Part shown: in pieces, positions 1 through 12,155 of the stretch | Position numbering within the stretch: the first letter of the stretch is position 1 | Layout of the letters: each line of letters starts with the position of its first letter | Origin: Phlebopus portentosus | Lineage: Eukaryota; Basidiomycota; Agaricomycetes; Boletales; Boletinellaceae | DNA: 64,000 nt | Direction of reading: 5' to 3' | NCBI GenBank assembly: GCA_037892935.1 | Contig: JAYXKI010000001.1 | Coordinates: 930,001-994,000, forward strand | Position numbers and translations under genes: made by a program | Notes under the pieces: model-generated | Seen by the model: only the letters and a program-made list of their open reading frames with translations | Told to the model about the DNA's origin: nothing | Databases searched by the model: none

Positions 1-2025
1 CCTGACTTCGGAATATCCAGAGTCAAGTCCGCAATCGCAGTGACATTTGGCTTCTTCCAATTGTACCATGGGGACTTATACGTCTTGTTTAAGTTACGAA
101 CTGAGATAGCTACGCCTGGAGATGGAAACTTCGTATCACTCGTGGATGGTGACTTGCGTCTCCCCAAGCACCAGAGCCAGGATGACTTCGATCGTGATCG
201 TGGTGGCTCTCGAGCATCATACATCCTTCTTTCCCACCAGACCGCTACTAGAGGCCACACAATAATACCAATCTGAAAGAGAATCAGATAGATCTGTTTT
301 GACAAAGACGTGACGAGACTCACAAGGGCTGCAATTATTAATGGTAATAAGGTTAACTGATTGTCCGGGTCTTCTTTCAGCAAGTTTGTCGGGGTTCGGT
401 GATTCTCAAATCCGGCTATTGCGCGGACAGCGAAAATGTAGAATCCAGGCGGAAGAATGAGAGTATAAATGAACGCTGCTCCATCAGAAGCACCTCCAAA
501 AGCTTGAGCAATAACGGCGAAGACTATAGCCAAGAAGGTCGTAGCAACAGCAGCTAACTGAGGAGATTCTCCAAAGGGAGCACTGACGAAGAAAGACCAG
601 CTGGCTAGAGAGAATCTATAATCCGCAACCCGCACCAGTAAGCTCAAGAAAGTTAATGGTAGAGACGAGATAAAAGACTAACCCCAGCAAAAGATGCACG
701 AGAAGCACGATAACGATATGCGTCCCGGAGAAAATCCGAAAATGCCAGATGATTGCGACGATGATCCATGCAGGAAGATATGCAAGCGTTAGACTTGCAT
801 ACCATGACCTACAGAACAATCATCAATGAAAGAAACGATGTCGTGAGGTCTCTTTGTCGTACAGTATTCGTGCAGACTCCCGCAGCCCCATAGCTTGTTG
901 GTGGCTCGTGAGTAAATTTGCTCGTTCTCCCATATACAAACCAGGAAGCTGGTATGCAATTCCAATGTAGTTGACGAAACTATAGAATAGATGAGACGAT
1001 TTGAGGATACTGCCAGCGGCAGTGCTGCTTACAGCGCGAGTACAAGAAGTTCTCGAAGGCCACGGACGTAACCTTATCATACTGATCAGAACCCTTCCTA
1101 AGAAGCGGAGATCGAATGTTTACTTAGTCGGATCTCCTCAAACTGCTCTTCATTCGTTTCCTGCGTATAGGGCCTATAGTTTTTCAGCATAGACGAATAA
1201 CGAGTAAGACCAAGTGCTCTGCTCTCACCATTCCAGAGGTGTAGGGACTTCGCTTCCCGTCTGTAGCTCAATGATAGCCTGAACAGATCATCATAAGTCA
1301 ACTCAACCTTGGGATAAGACAAGATTGATTTACTAAATCAATTGCCCACTGAAGAGGAAGCACCCGTTTCTCATAGTCACTCGAATGGTCCTCAACATCA
1401 ACATGGATTAATCCACCATCGACGAAAATAGTATAATTCAGCGAAGCGTTATCCTCGGCAGACGAAGGCAAGGAGTCAAAAGAAACCGCGGCAAAGCACT
1501 CTGAGAACAGATTGAAGTTCTGCGGACAGGCTTCGACAATGTCGTCCCTTGTCGCTAATTGATGAACGGTGTTCATTTGGGCGCTCGTGAAGCCACTCGT
1601 GACACGGGCCATAATGTCGGCCGGAGAAGGCGTCCCAGAACCGTTGGTTCCATCTACCCAGTAAAGCGAAAGGGAAGTGTCTATGTTGTCGTTGAGAGGA
1701 CGGATTGCAGCCGGTTGCCCGAGACCATACTAATTCAGAAGCATAGTACATGAATGCTCTCTGGGTGCAATTTATTTATGTACATACATTGTTTGGTCTA
1801 TCCAGAAAGAGTTGAGCAACAGCGAGGAAGACGCCGTATCCAATCGGCATAGCGAAGCATGATAACAGATTCCCCTGAGGCGGATAGGCAGGTTTAGTTG
1901 CTTCTTACGCGAAAAAGAAAGCGCGAAGAACTCACAAAAGGATGCTTCGTAAGTACGATCCAGTTCTTCACGAAGAGGGCCAAGAATTGACGGCGGAACA
2001 CCTCATCAAAGAAGTTAAATCCCAT
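1..2025 (-). CDS. ABCA-family ABC transporter, 5' part (runs off left edge)
   Basis: The start codon at 2025 opens a reading frame beginning MGFNFFDEVFRRQFLALFVK, followed by NWIVLTKHPF, the N-terminal cytosolic and first-membrane region of fungal ABCA full transporters. It continues through several short introns (for example about 1930, 1750 and 1130) into a large extracytosolic loop with a CPQNFNLFSECFAAVSF segment (1298-1612), then RREAKSLHLWNGESR (1098-1322) and repeated hydrophobic helices (616-819 and further left). Those helices fit the ABC-2/ABCA permease domain. The nucleotide-binding domains would lie beyond the left edge and are not seen. ABCA proteins move lipids or lipophilic compounds across membranes; the substrate here cannot be told. 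Small plus-strand open frames in this stretch are antisense shadows. Splice sites are inferred, so exon borders are approximate. Confidence 0.85.
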
Positions 2026-2829
2026 GCCGAATGTCGAGTCCTAGCGAAACCTTTCTACCTTCGATGCTAGGCAAAAGTTGGTGGAAGCAAGTAAACAGGA
2101 GTGTTAGCTATCATACGAGCCTCGGTATGAGTCTATCGCTGACGCCGCGAGGAAATCGGAACAATGTGCGACGGTGGGCGGTACTCTCCCACCTGGCATC
2201 ACTGCGGACGAGAAACTCTCGGCGCGTCATATCTACTTACTGCAGTGCTTCACACTGCTTAGTAAGACCAGGTACAACGTTGGCTAATTGAATTGCCTTA
2301 TGTCTGGGCGTCACCCGCACCTAGCGTTTGTTTGCCTTTTTCGCAGATTGTCCCGTAGACGTAGAACCATGTGGCCAATCAAACTTCATTGGATAAAAGA
2401 AAAAAAGAACTATTCTCGCCAGTTTGTGACACTCTGCCCAGAGTTGGCAACTTGGCATGTCATCATGTCGAATCAAATACAACGTGTTCCAAAAATACAG
2501 ACTAGTGCAGTGCATTATCTACATCATGTACAATCTATATCCTGATCACAGCAACAGCCAACATCCCAACATGCTAATTACAGAAAATGGAGTGGGGCAA
2601 CAAGCATCGTGGAAGCATGAAGAACAACAACGCCTACTAGATAGTGCCGTGGAGAAGATCAAAGCGAACGAAGCGAATAGAGCGAACAACAGAAAGAAAG
2701 GCAACAATGCGATCCATTTGCAAAATGACACCAAAGTGGTTAGAGACGAGCTCCCGGGCAAGCCGGCTTCGACTAGATCCGAACCAAACCCAAAATCCAC
2801 TGAATGATTAGCGTACACAGAATGGTGCG
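2026..2829. other. Intergenic region with a doubtful small ORF
   Basis: This is the upstream region of the ABCA gene and the 3' flank of the serine-rich gene. A plus-strand frame from about 2571 to 2807 would encode about 78 hydrophilic residues rich in Lys, Glu and Asn (for example KIKANEANRANNRKKGNN). It has no recognisable domain and no clear promoter, so I do not call it a gene. Nothing else stands out. Confidence 0.4.
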
Positions 2830-4233
2830 TTAGCAACTCCTTTCGGGGAACTCGTTCTCCAGGTTCGCAGAAATGTCGATAGGGCGAACGGGTCGAATGG
2901 GTTGTGGTTGATATAACGGCACTTCGGCGAGTGGTGCTACAGATGAAATGGGTCGAATGGCGTTTAATGTGAGCAAAGCGGGTTTAGTATCCGCGTCTGA
3001 TGAAGAAGACCAGCCCACGAATGGTGACGATGAGAAGTATTCCCGCGAGTCTGAAGAATCACCCGGTGTCCGATGTGCTTCCCAGATTGCGGCTGGATCC
3101 GTCTGCTCCGACTGAGGCGAAAAAAGGTCGAGATGGAACGGATCTAACGAGGATGCGGATGAGGATGAACGCAGTGCAGGAGGAGACCACTGGTCCATGC
3201 ACTCGAAGTCTTGTAAATGACTTGGAAAGGACGCGACGGATGCTCTGCCATCCTCCGGTGCTGCTTCTGCGGCCGCACTAAAGCCCTCAAAGCCACCGCC
3301 CTCCTGTAATTTTGCCTCCGCTAATGCAAGTCTGAAGCTTTGCAGCATCAATGTTGAAAAGTCCTGTTGATCGAGTAAGGCGGGTAATACCGCGGGGTGC
3401 ATCTCGACGTCGGAAAAGTGAGGTGACGATGCTGCTGATCGAGGGTATGCATCGACGTTGTAATGGACCTCGAAGCCAGAAGTAGATCCCTCCCTTTCTC
3501 GGGCGGCTTCTTCCTTCCATTCTTCCGATTCTGTCCATTTATCAAGAAGGGTTCTGTAAGTCGCTTCGTTCATCAGAGCTGGCTCTCTGGGTAGAGTAGA
3601 AGTAAAGCCCATGGTCGACGAGCAAGAGGAAGGGCAAGGGGAGAATGCCAGGAAAGACGGGGCCTCGTCCATCACCTGTTGCCAGCAATTTAAGCCATCT
3701 TCATTCATTCGATCAGACGTGAAAGATATCGAGTCAAAACCTCGGGTTCGCCGATCAGAAAGTGGGTTGCTGCATGATGAGCCAGGAGCAGACATCTCGG
3801 CAGCTGCAGATAGATGGGAACGTAGCGAAGATGGGACTGTTCGAGGAGAATATAAGTCGCGATCCATATCCACGTCGCAGGGAACCTGAAGAGAGTTCGA
3901 TCGTAGAGGCGCCGAACGATGTAGCAACGGATGTTGCCCTGGGTCTACACCCGAAGCCCAGCTCCATATACTGTTGCGCGCGGTGTGTGCATGTTTACTA
4001 TTTCCACTAGTACTACCAGCACGTCCGTAAGATGGAAGAGTGGAGAAGGGTGTTGAATCTGCTCGAGACGAAGTATCAAACCCAACTGCACTCGAGAGGG
4101 GAACTTGCGAAGACTGTGATCGCTCCTTGATTTTTCCGGGCCGTTGAAGGCTTGCGGTTCTCGCGTTCCACGAATAAGTGACCGGCGTCATTTCGGTAGC
4201 TTTAAATGAAAGGCAACAGGGGAAGAAACCCAA
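2830..4233 (-). CDS. Serine-rich low-complexity hypothetical protein
   Basis: A single uninterrupted frame of 467 residues, unusual here where most genes carry introns. The protein is rich in Ser, Pro and acidic residues and has no transmembrane segment or domain that I recognise. A more ordered part (around residues 215-330) holds NEATYRTLLDKWTESEEWKE and LQSFRLALAEAKLQ, which could form helices. The first Met (MGFFPCCLSF) at 4233 or the internal Met at 4191 (MTPVTYSWNA) could be the start. The ending has a Pro/Arg stretch (QPIRPVRPIDI). Such composition is common in fungal regulatory or scaffold proteins, but no function can be assigned. The length of the open frame makes it a likely real gene. 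Confidence 0.6.
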   Translation of the reverse strand: MGFFPCCLSFKATEMTPVTYSWNARTASLQRPGKIKERSQSSQVPLSSAVGFDTSSRADSTPFSTLPSYGRAGSTSGNSKHAHTARNSIWSWASGVDPGQHPLLHRSAPLRSNSLQVPCDVDMDRDLYSPRTVPSSLRSHLSAAAEMSAPGSSCSNPLSDRRTRGFDSISFTSDRMNEDGLNCWQQVMDEAPSFLAFSPCPSSCSSTMGFTSTLPREPALMNEATYRTLLDKWTESEEWKEEAAREREGSTSGFEVHYNVDAYPRSAASSPHFSDVEMHPAVLPALLDQQDFSTLMLQSFRLALAEAKLQEGGGFEGFSAAAEAAPEDGRASVASFPSHLQDFECMDQWSPPALRSSSSASSLDPFHLDLFSPQSEQTDPAAIWEAHRTPGDSSDSREYFSSSPFVGWSSSSDADTKPALLTLNAIRPISSVAPLAEVPLYQPQPIRPVRPIDISANLENEFPERSC

Positions 4234-5446
4234 CTTCTGCGTCAGATCTGGTTGACTTTATACGAAACGGTGAAACAACGACGCCTACATTCATCATCAT
4301 CACTCCGACAGACCAGCGCCGGAGCGTGTGTAGATGCAGGAAGAAAGTCAAACGACCTGGATTCCGGGTGAAACGGTCTTTGCACGTCATTCTAAATGCG
4401 GTGTATATTCAGTAATCAGACCAAATACACTTAGATAGAAAATGAAATGAATGGAGCGAGTTGAATGCGGAGATTGTGTGAACAGATGGGTGAAAGGTGG
4501 CCGCACCAGACGTGAAGTGCTAGTACTATGCGCATGACGACTTGTGCGCGCTGACAGAGCGTCTATTCTTGTCTCCGAGTCTAATCTCGCCCGCTCAAAG
4601 TCCCTTCCTCTTCGGCGGCTAGACTGGGACTCGCGACTACCGCGTGAGTGCAGGTCTGTAGACGAGATGTAGAGGCGAGGGCAGAGGAACATCTATTACA
4701 CGAGGGCGAACACGGGACTGCCTCAAAGTAGATCGGGCCTCTATAGGACGGCATGAGTAAAGCCAAGTCCAAGTCGAGGACGATAAGGGCCAAACAAGGA
4801 GGGAACAGAACAGGAACGGCGAGTAGGCATAAATAAGAAAGTATTTGTACGGGGTGATAAAGGCAGCGAAAAACACGCGAGGGTCGGTTCACGATGGAGA
4901 TGCGTGTTGCATGGGTGGGCGTACAGGGTGATTCGGGTTGAGGAATCGAGAATCAGGGATGGTACGGGTAATTGTACTTATTGTAGACGAGACATAGGAA
5001 GGGAAGGATTGTTGGCTGCCGTTGCATAGCAACATTCTTTACCCAGGACTAAACCCGGCTCTCGCTTCATCACACACGTTGCCTTTCCTCCTTTTTGTCT
5101 CCCGCCCGCCCGCGGCAACCCGACCCCATTTCATCCATTCTCGTATCCCTCACGCTCTTGTTGTACAACATTACAAAATATTACGAAGAGACACAGAACA
5201 CATTCCAAATCGAAATGCAAGATAGAAAATGAGGATGGTCCAGATTTTTTCCGAACGTGTGGAATGAAAGCTAGACAGAATGATCGCGCTATCAATGCAA
5301 ATTCATGCCATGTTCTCTATTGTACTCATGAAACTTCCATATGCAGACGCATGGACGTGATTTATCAGTGCACCCTCCTCCACTAGCCCTGCACGCATGT
5401 CGACCTTTAGTTGATGCATCACCATATAAGAAGACATGCGCTTTGA
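4234..5446. other. Long leader/promoter region and 3' flank
   Basis: About 1.2 kb lies between the start of the serine-rich gene and the stop of the Nup96 gene. It contains pyrimidine-rich tracts (for example 5080-5130 with repeated cccgc) and several overlapping minus-strand open frames (4387-4892) that are CT-rich and lack recognisable protein character. It probably holds the promoter and 5' UTR of the serine-rich gene and the 3' UTR of Nup96. I see no RNA gene or repeat. Confidence 0.4.
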
Positions 5447-8070
5447 TTAACGGAGATAACGCACCTCTACACTGGGATCGACGCAATCCAGTAATCTCGA
5501 GAGCATATGAGACAACGCCGCCTTGCAATGATCTCCCGTGCCAGGTTTATCATGCAAAACGTCGGGTAAAATCTCAATAAGCCTCGGTATTCGAGTATTC
5601 AGCGCATCTAGTTCCGATTTTTCGGCCTCTGTAAGCTCTGTACCTTCTAATTGAACCTCCCTCAGTTCAGGAACCCGCGAGACAATGCGAGCATAGTCAA
5701 TGAACAGCTGGCGGGGAGCCACAAGGAGTAAGTTTAAATAGGCAAGTTGGCGACAACCGGACGCCGTACCTGACCGCCTACATCGAAACCCGAGACTCGA
5801 TTCGCATCCAGAGTCGTAAAGAGCCGTGTGAGAACATCAATTTCATCTCTCAGAACCGCCTCCGGTGCCAAGTACGTGATTGCCAATTCGTGGGCACTTT
5901 GGTACGCTTTCGCGTCCGTATATAACTCATACGCAAGATACACGTCGCCAGAATAGAACGCGTAAGTTGCCTAGTTGATGTAATTAGTAAGAAAGTGTAG
6001 ATCAAGCTGTTACTCGCCGCACCTTCGCTTCGTCAACCCACTCCATAGGTATTCTTAGACTACCACATAGCCCGGCGGTCTTGTATTCATCCAGAAGCGG
6101 AGCTGACCGGGATAAAAGTTCCTTGATAGCACTTTTACGCCTAAGGAACCAAACGTTTAGCAGATAGGAGGGGTCAACAGAAAGAGGGGCTCCTACATGA
6201 CTTCATCTTCCAGGAATAATAACACGTATGCCGATTCTTGGATGAGTTCTTCCTGTTCCAGCTGCCCAGCGAAGCTGGTCGTTAAGATATTCGCCACCTG
6301 ACTATATCCTTCGACTTCTTGAGTGGAGCCGGTGTCAACATCCATTGCAACAGACACTTGTCGGTCTATGAAATCTCGGATGCGTAGACACCGCGAGAGA
6401 AGGATGTACAAGAACCAAGGCATCCGATAGTCACGGGGATTTGAGGAAAACCCGAAAGGCTCGAGTGCGGATTCCAACCTCATTGAAGGCGTCAAAGATA
6501 GCTTCATGAGCTTGAAAAGACCGTCTTTTGAACAGCGATGTGTAGGGGTAGATTTGGAGTACCAGGGTGTCGGATATCCTACCTTATCGTAGTTCGCCTC
6601 GATAAACTCCTCGTAAACTTTGAACGTCTCGTCCAATGAAGCGTCAAAGGAAGCTGAATACCACAAGAGGAGACCTAGCACTCGTAACCAATCAAGGCCC
6701 TTGACCATGTCGATATTCCTATCGCGAGTGCTCCCGTCCAGTGCGACCACCTCGCCTGCGGCCAGCGCGTAAAGTTTGCGAATAGGCTCGCTCATATACG
6801 CATCCACCTTTTCCTCCTTCCATATCTCTAATTGCTCTGCTATGTCGGTCCGGAACTCAGCGTCGCCAGGTATCTGACTAACAATGGTGGCTAGTCGGAC
6901 ATTTCCTTTGTCCATTAGGGCTTCGGCAGCTCTCTCCACCTGGTATCCTGTAAGATATAAGAACGCCAACTGAGCAGAATCACTGGATGAAACGCCTCTA
7001 ATGTCCCGCTCTATTGACGCAGCTACTGTCCGAGCGAGCCATGACGACAAGGCGTCGGCACGTCGAAGAGCTATGACACGACTTCGAATATCCGAGGGTA
7101 CATCATCCTTGACGTGCAGGTTGATAGGGTCGAACAGCGCATGGCATAACCGAAAGACTGACGCGCCATGTGATCTGTCTCGAGCAAGAAACAACGCTGA
7201 GAAAGAGGAGAATGTAACGTCGGGTTTAGGCCATGCGGACGGAGTGTGGTCATTCTCGTCTGAAGGAGAAACGAGTTCAGAATTGGAAAGGAGATGCTGT
7301 AGGAGATCGGGAGTAGCGGGAGAATCCACTTTGAGTGATGTAATGTTTACTATTGAAGAGTTCGCTGTCGATGGACTAGAGAAATAAGTACTTTAGCAAT
7401 GGATTGACACACCAATTCTTCGAGAGACTTACGATGAGTCAGTACTGATCAACGTCCCGACATGAACTAGCTTGTTGCCAGGTCCCCAGCCAACTCGAAA
7501 AGAGCGGCCCATGCTCAATCCAGCGTCAACATACACATTTTCGTTTGTTGCAGATACAGACTCGTCAAGTGAGACCCGGACATATTTCCGAGGGGGTGGT
7601 TGTGATAGTGGTTGAGCAAACGAAGTACGGGTTCGAGACGCCTTTTTCTCAGAAATTATGTCCGAAGGGAGCCGACGTCTTAGAAAAGTGAAGTTGTCTT
7701 TGGTCGTCACTTTTTCCATGTCTGGAATTCGGAATAGGGACGTTTGCATAACGTTCACTTTATGAGGTTCGAGATTCAGCTGTTTGGCCCAGGCGGCTGA
7801 TTCTTCCTCTCCCACTTCTTCGCCTTGAGTCGATTCATCCTCCCCTGTAACATCACTTGATCCTGCATCCTCCTCTGCGGCGTATGATTCATCGTCCTCA
7901 CTGTCTTCTGTGGATGAGTCTGTGGAACCAGGAGCAGCATAACTAGGTTGATGTAAAGGTTTCCCGTTCGTGGACTTTGATTTCGATTGTCGTGGTGACC
8001 GTGTGGAAGAACTAGAAGACGAGCCTTCCTCATCAGACTCATCGAAAAAGGCCCTAAAGCGCGCCATAAA
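5447..8070 (-). CDS. Nucleoporin Nup96 (Nup145C-like), stand-alone
   Basis: This is a structural subunit of the Y-complex (Nup84/Nup107 complex) of the nuclear pore. The chosen start at 8070 gives MARFRAFFDESDEEGSSSSS, an acidic Ser-rich segment, then the Nup96 signature DAGLSMGRSFRVGWGPGNKL near the end of exon 1. A clear intron (7432 down to 7376, GTAAG...TCTAG) leads to the large helical exon (about 7375-6190), which contains ERDIRGVSSSDSAQLAFLYL and related alpha-solenoid helices. Further exons at about 6130-6030, 5943-5734 and 5722-5447 complete the helical domain. In many eukaryotes Nup96 is released from a Nup98-Nup96 precursor by autoproteolysis. Here no FG repeats or HFS cleavage site precede it, so it appears to be encoded alone. 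An in-frame Met at 8163 would add 31 residues and looks less likely. Confidence 0.85.
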
Positions 8071-8861
8071 GTCAAGAGCAGCGCGGGAGTGTCGTGTCGC
8101 GAGGATCACGTCGGGAACAAATCGAAAACAAGAGCTGATGCGCGCGTGGCCAGATCGGCTCACGTGGCCTAGCCGTGGGAATATTTTGGTCTGTTACAGT
8201 TACAAACTCAACATCCAACAAGCCCTTGACTTACTTCATGCTCTCAAGTCAAATTGCAAGTCCGTTCATCTGCACAGATCGGCTTGTGCCAAAGCAGAGC
8301 ACAGATGAAAGCCTGTGAATGTCTTAGTGCTCAGACACATGTCGCCGCGTTTTCAAGTCTCTTTGCATCAGTACTCCTTAACGCAGGGCCGGCAGTTCAC
8401 ACAAGTTTTTCTCTTCCACATACTCAATAGCAATGCATGGACTCATGCTACATGTGCACGACTCACGGACTGCCTATGGATTGGCGAGATCAGAGGGACG
8501 TTGTAGTTTATAGCGTGAATGAACATGCTTCCTTCGATTCTAAGCAATTCTGAAATGCCGCATTGAAGCAAACCAGATCTTTTCGCCTTTCTAGCGTAAA
8601 GGGCAAAGCACGAAATTCATCTTCATCATTAAATCATTCTACAACCAGAGAATGGTTATGGCTTGCAAAGAGAGGTGTGGAAGAGAAAACGGATAGATAT
8701 GGCATGCTCAGGCTCACGTGCTGGTTGTAGTGATCCGCGCGAGTCGCGTCAGTACTGTGTACTACTAGCGAGTAGCGAGACGCGTCGATGTTTTGTCACG
8801 CGTCGCGCCTTCAGGTATTTTGATTCCACCACACGCCTTTCTCTCTTTCATCCAGCCACCC
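8071..8861. promoter_or_regulatory. Divergent intergenic region, Nup96 / homeodomain gene
   Basis: About 790 bp separates two divergent start codons, so the region must carry both promoters. The part next to the homeodomain start (8680-8860) is rich in cg-containing words (gcgagtcgcgtc, gacgcgtcg) and pyrimidine tracts. I see no clear TATA box and no coding potential. Confidence 0.4.
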
Positions 8862-10003
8862 ATGTCCCATCCTTCAATATCTCGAGCAGACTCCCTATCT
8901 TCCGCTTCTTCTTTCTCTTCTGCCGACACCGATGTTGACTTTCAAACAACAACCTCGAAGCCATCTGAGATCAAACGTACCCGCAAACGTTTCTCGCAGG
9001 AGCAGCTCATCGTACTCGAACATGCATATCATAAGACCAGTCATCCAACTCGCGAGGATCGTGAGGAGATTGCAAAACAAGCAGACATGTACGTAGTCTG
9101 GTTCATCGCGATCTCTTTCTTAGTTCACATACTTCGTTCAGGAGCGTGAAGTCAGTCACCATCTGGTTCCAGAACAAACGTCAAGCCGAGAGAAAGCAAG
9201 CTCTCAATAAATCAACTGAGAACAATGCCCCGCCTCCTCTCGCAATGTATCCTGCACGTCCTTCATCCGCCCAGCCATTGTCAACCAATTCGTCCAATCG
9301 TCTCAGTCCCATGACGTCTCATTTGTCCATCCCACCTTCCAAGCCACAGTCACGTCTTCCAGCTCGTACTGCGAGCGGCTTCTTATCTCTCGACCGGATT
9401 GCATCTCGTACCGAACGTATCCTGCGAACACCAACGAAGCTTACTCGGCACATTTCTTTTTACGAACCGCGACCCCGTTCCCCGGGAGCATTATGGGATT
9501 CTATGCTATCTTCCCCTATCCAACCTGAACAAACCGGAAATATGCAAAATGCACCTCCAGAGTCACCATCCGCTCGTGATTATCTTGATTTTGCTTCCTC
9601 ACGCCGAGGAAGTCGCGGAAACGTTCGTGGCCGTTGCACACTCGAATTGGCATGCGCAGCTGCCCGCATGACAGTAGACAAGGCGGACGAGTTAAAGAAC
9701 TGCACTGAACGTTGCGGGGCATCGCCTGTGCTTGACTTCGAACAGGATAACCAAATTCTGCCAATGGAGGATGATGATGTTAGTACCGAGATCATCGATA
9801 CCGAGATGGAAAGCATTGGAGACAGCCACGAGGCAATAACGCCAAATGCCAGCCATATTATGTTTGACGAAGAACTGTCACCCTCCGACGTCCGCCTCAT
9901 AGACGTTGGGAAAATGATACTAGACGATTTCCACCCTGAAAAGGATACGGAGCTCTTAGATGCTGCCTGGGCTCTTTGCGGGCTTAGTACTCTCCGTAGA
10001 TGA
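8862..10003 (+). CDS. Homeodomain transcription factor
   Basis: Exon 1 (8862-9088) encodes a Ser-rich start (MSHPSISRADSLSSASSFSS) and the first part of a homeodomain, KRTRKRFSQEQLIVLEHAYH. A 53-nt intron (9089-9141) splits the domain before the recognition helix. Exon 2 resumes with KSVTIWFQNKRQAERK, which carries the invariant W, F, N and R of helix 3. The rest is Ser/Pro-rich, with an acidic region near residues 280-330 (MEDDDVSTEIIDTEMES) that could activate transcription. The total is about 360 residues. The domain is a typical 60-residue homeodomain. No linked second homeodomain gene is seen, so I do not infer a mating-type locus. Target genes are unknown. Confidence 0.88.
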
Positions 10004-10349
10004 CATAGAACGAGCAAAGCTTTTGCATAAAACTACCTTCTTGGACACAAGCGACGATAAACCACGAAAACCGGAAGGAACAATGAACTTCATGTCGAAT
10101 ACCATTTTGCCCTTTCACTTCTTGCTGTCGGCATTATCTACCACTTCAACTTCTTTACGCACCAACTACACTTGGACTTCAAAGTTTCATGCAATGTTTG
10201 TTTATTCATGTCCTGTAGATAGTACCTGCAATTAAGCCCAATACATGGTACAGTATATTGTCATCAGCTTGTCAGAGGTCTGTATCCAAATTGTTATAGC
10301 ATAAGCTATTGACAACACATAAACCCAGTAGAAAAAGGGAAAGTCGCGT
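10004..10349. other. Convergent 3' intergenic region
   Basis: About 350 bp lies between the stops of the homeodomain and methyltransferase genes, which point at each other. It should hold both 3' UTRs. No further signal is seen. Confidence 0.4.
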
Positions 10350-11624
10350 TCATACCCAGCAGATCTTGAGTAGCCGGTAGCCAGTCTCATCCCTCCTTCC
10401 CACTCCTTCGCACCTCTCTAAATCCTGAACTTGTACAACCTTCAGACGGCCAGCAGGCCGCTGTGACTGCACATCCAGAGTTGGGAATACGTCAAAGACT
10501 GCATCGGCGAGGCCTTCGTGTCGTCCGGTGTTGCGTAAAGCGATGATCATCCAGAAGACACCTCCCTCAGGGTCTGATTCAGTTGGTTTCCTAAGTAGAG
10601 TCGATACGCAATTTTCAATCCAATCTGCATGACGAGGATCATAAACGACGTCTGCGGCCAGAATCGTATCAAAGACCGTATCAAAAGGAGGTTCACAGGA
10701 CGGGTGCTGCCAATCAAAGGGATGAACAGCGACCGAGGCGTGGATGCCCGGGAAAAGGTTTGAAGCGATATTCCGCTGCAGGTTCCTGAGGACATCAGGG
10801 TGAAAATCCGTCGAAATAATTTCCGTGATCACCGGAGGCTCGCCGTCGCCCAGCGCATGAACAATCTTCGCAGTCGCAATACTGAGCATCCCCGTGCCCG
10901 CGCCCAGCTCTAGGATACGACGTGACTGGTCTGGTAGGATACCGAAACGAGCAGGATCTTCAGCGATCAAACGAGCGAAATGAATCGAACTTGCCCAACT
11001 TTGCAACCCGACGGAGCTGTGGTCTTCTGGGGCGATGAGGTCGTTTAGCTCCACGTCAATCGACTCTGCAGAACTGCGAGAGTCTAAAGGGAAGGTAAAG
11101 AGCCGAGAGAGTGCTTTGTCATTGTCCTCGTCCACGCGTGCGCAGGATGCCAGAAGTGAAGCCGCTTTCTCAACTAACGTCTCTCTTTCATCCGCCTCTT
11201 CGTCGCTCAGAACGGCATCAATCGGATAAAGCCACTGAGAAGAACGTGTGATAAATCCTGTCAACCAACGGATGGTGAAGTCCCGCTCAAACGAATCGTT
11301 TCTGACGATCTCGACGGACCCCATAAAGTCTTCGTCATCAGAATCTTCACCAGTCTCGTCATCCTCCGCTGATGCATATCCAGAGTCTACTACGGTATCT
11401 ACCTGGGTCTCTTTGCGACGTCGGTTTTTACGAAGGCTCGTGTCGAGGCGCGCAAGAGATCCATCGACCCGTCCTTTGCCGTGGCGTCCAGAAACAACCT
11501 GTGCATCGTCGCCCTTCGAATAAATCAAAGCCAGTTTCTCCATAACCATCTCCAGCTCTGCAGTCGAACTCGTACAAAGACGCGCAAGAGGAAACAAATA
11601 TCCAGATGGATTAAAGCCGTCCAT
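10350..11624 (-). CDS. Protein-lysine methyltransferase, Methyltransf_16 family
   Basis: An intronless 424-residue frame. The C-terminal half is a seven-beta-strand SAM-dependent methyltransferase: motif I is RRILELGAGTGMLSIATAKI, an acidic residue follows the next strand (IISTDFHPDVLRNLQRNI), and a post-motif segment reads DTILAADVVYDPRHADW. The preceding LQSWASSIHFARLI matches the family pattern in which a Trp-containing helix precedes motif I. Such proteins methylate lysines of elongation factors, chaperones and similar targets. The N-terminal third (MDGFNPSGYLFPLARLCTSS) is longer than in METTL21 and resembles the extension of the EEF2KMT/Efm3 group, but I cannot fix the substrate. An acidic linker (SAEDDETGEDSDDEDF) joins the two parts. 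Confidence 0.8.
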   Translation of the reverse strand: MDGFNPSGYLFPLARLCTSSTAELEMVMEKLALIYSKGDDAQVVSGRHGKGRVDGSLARLDTSLRKNRRRKETQVDTVVDSGYASAEDDETGEDSDDEDFMGSVEIVRNDSFERDFTIRWLTGFITRSSQWLYPIDAVLSDEEADERETLVEKAASLLASCARVDEDNDKALSRLFTFPLDSRSSAESIDVELNDLIAPEDHSSVGLQSWASSIHFARLIAEDPARFGILPDQSRRILELGAGTGMLSIATAKIVHALGDGEPPVITEIISTDFHPDVLRNLQRNIASNLFPGIHASVAVHPFDWQHPSCEPPFDTVFDTILAADVVYDPRHADWIENCVSTLLRKPTESDPEGGVFWMIIALRNTGRHEGLADAVFDVFPTLDVQSQRPAGRLKVVQVQDLERCEGVGRRDETGYRLLKICWV

Positions 11625-12155
11625 ATCGAACTATATGATCGTATAACGAAGGTCGAGATTCTATATGTCTATGCTGACGTCTATGTCTATCGTCGAGAAC
11701 GGGTATTGTCTATAGTCTATGAGTAAAAGATCAGAGATGTGAGGGTGGGGTCAGAGACCCCCGAGTCCATCCATTTTGAAAGAGATGATGATGGTTAGAG
11801 TCTAAGAAAGTAAAGTCAAAATTTAACTGATCGACGAAATAACCCATGATCGGTATTGCCATTTAGAGCCCCCGAAGTCAAACATGCACAAACACGCCCT
11901 TTAAGCCAGTAGGAGTAACAGTAACGTAACAAGACTCGGATTTGTCGTTGCTTGTTAGATACAGCTGTACAAAGCAAGAACAATGTGTCGCAATAAATAC
12001 GTATATGACAATCTTTGTGATGCTAATTTAGACCTTACGAAAAAGCAAATAATAAAGCGCATCACAAGTCCCTGAGTTCAATACCGTAACGCTTGTTTCT
12101 TTACACCCAAGACCTTTCCTCCGGGTCCAAAAATCGACACTGACGAAAACCTTCT
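11625..12155. other. Intergenic region
   Basis: Upstream region of the methyltransferase gene and 3' flank of the next minus-strand gene. It is moderately AT-rich with no coding potential, repeat or RNA gene that I can see. Confidence 0.35.

Noticed and set aside
4387..4892. Overlapping minus-strand frames of 79-103 residues
   Set aside because: They arise from pyrimidine-rich leader DNA, overlap in different frames and show no domain or splice support.
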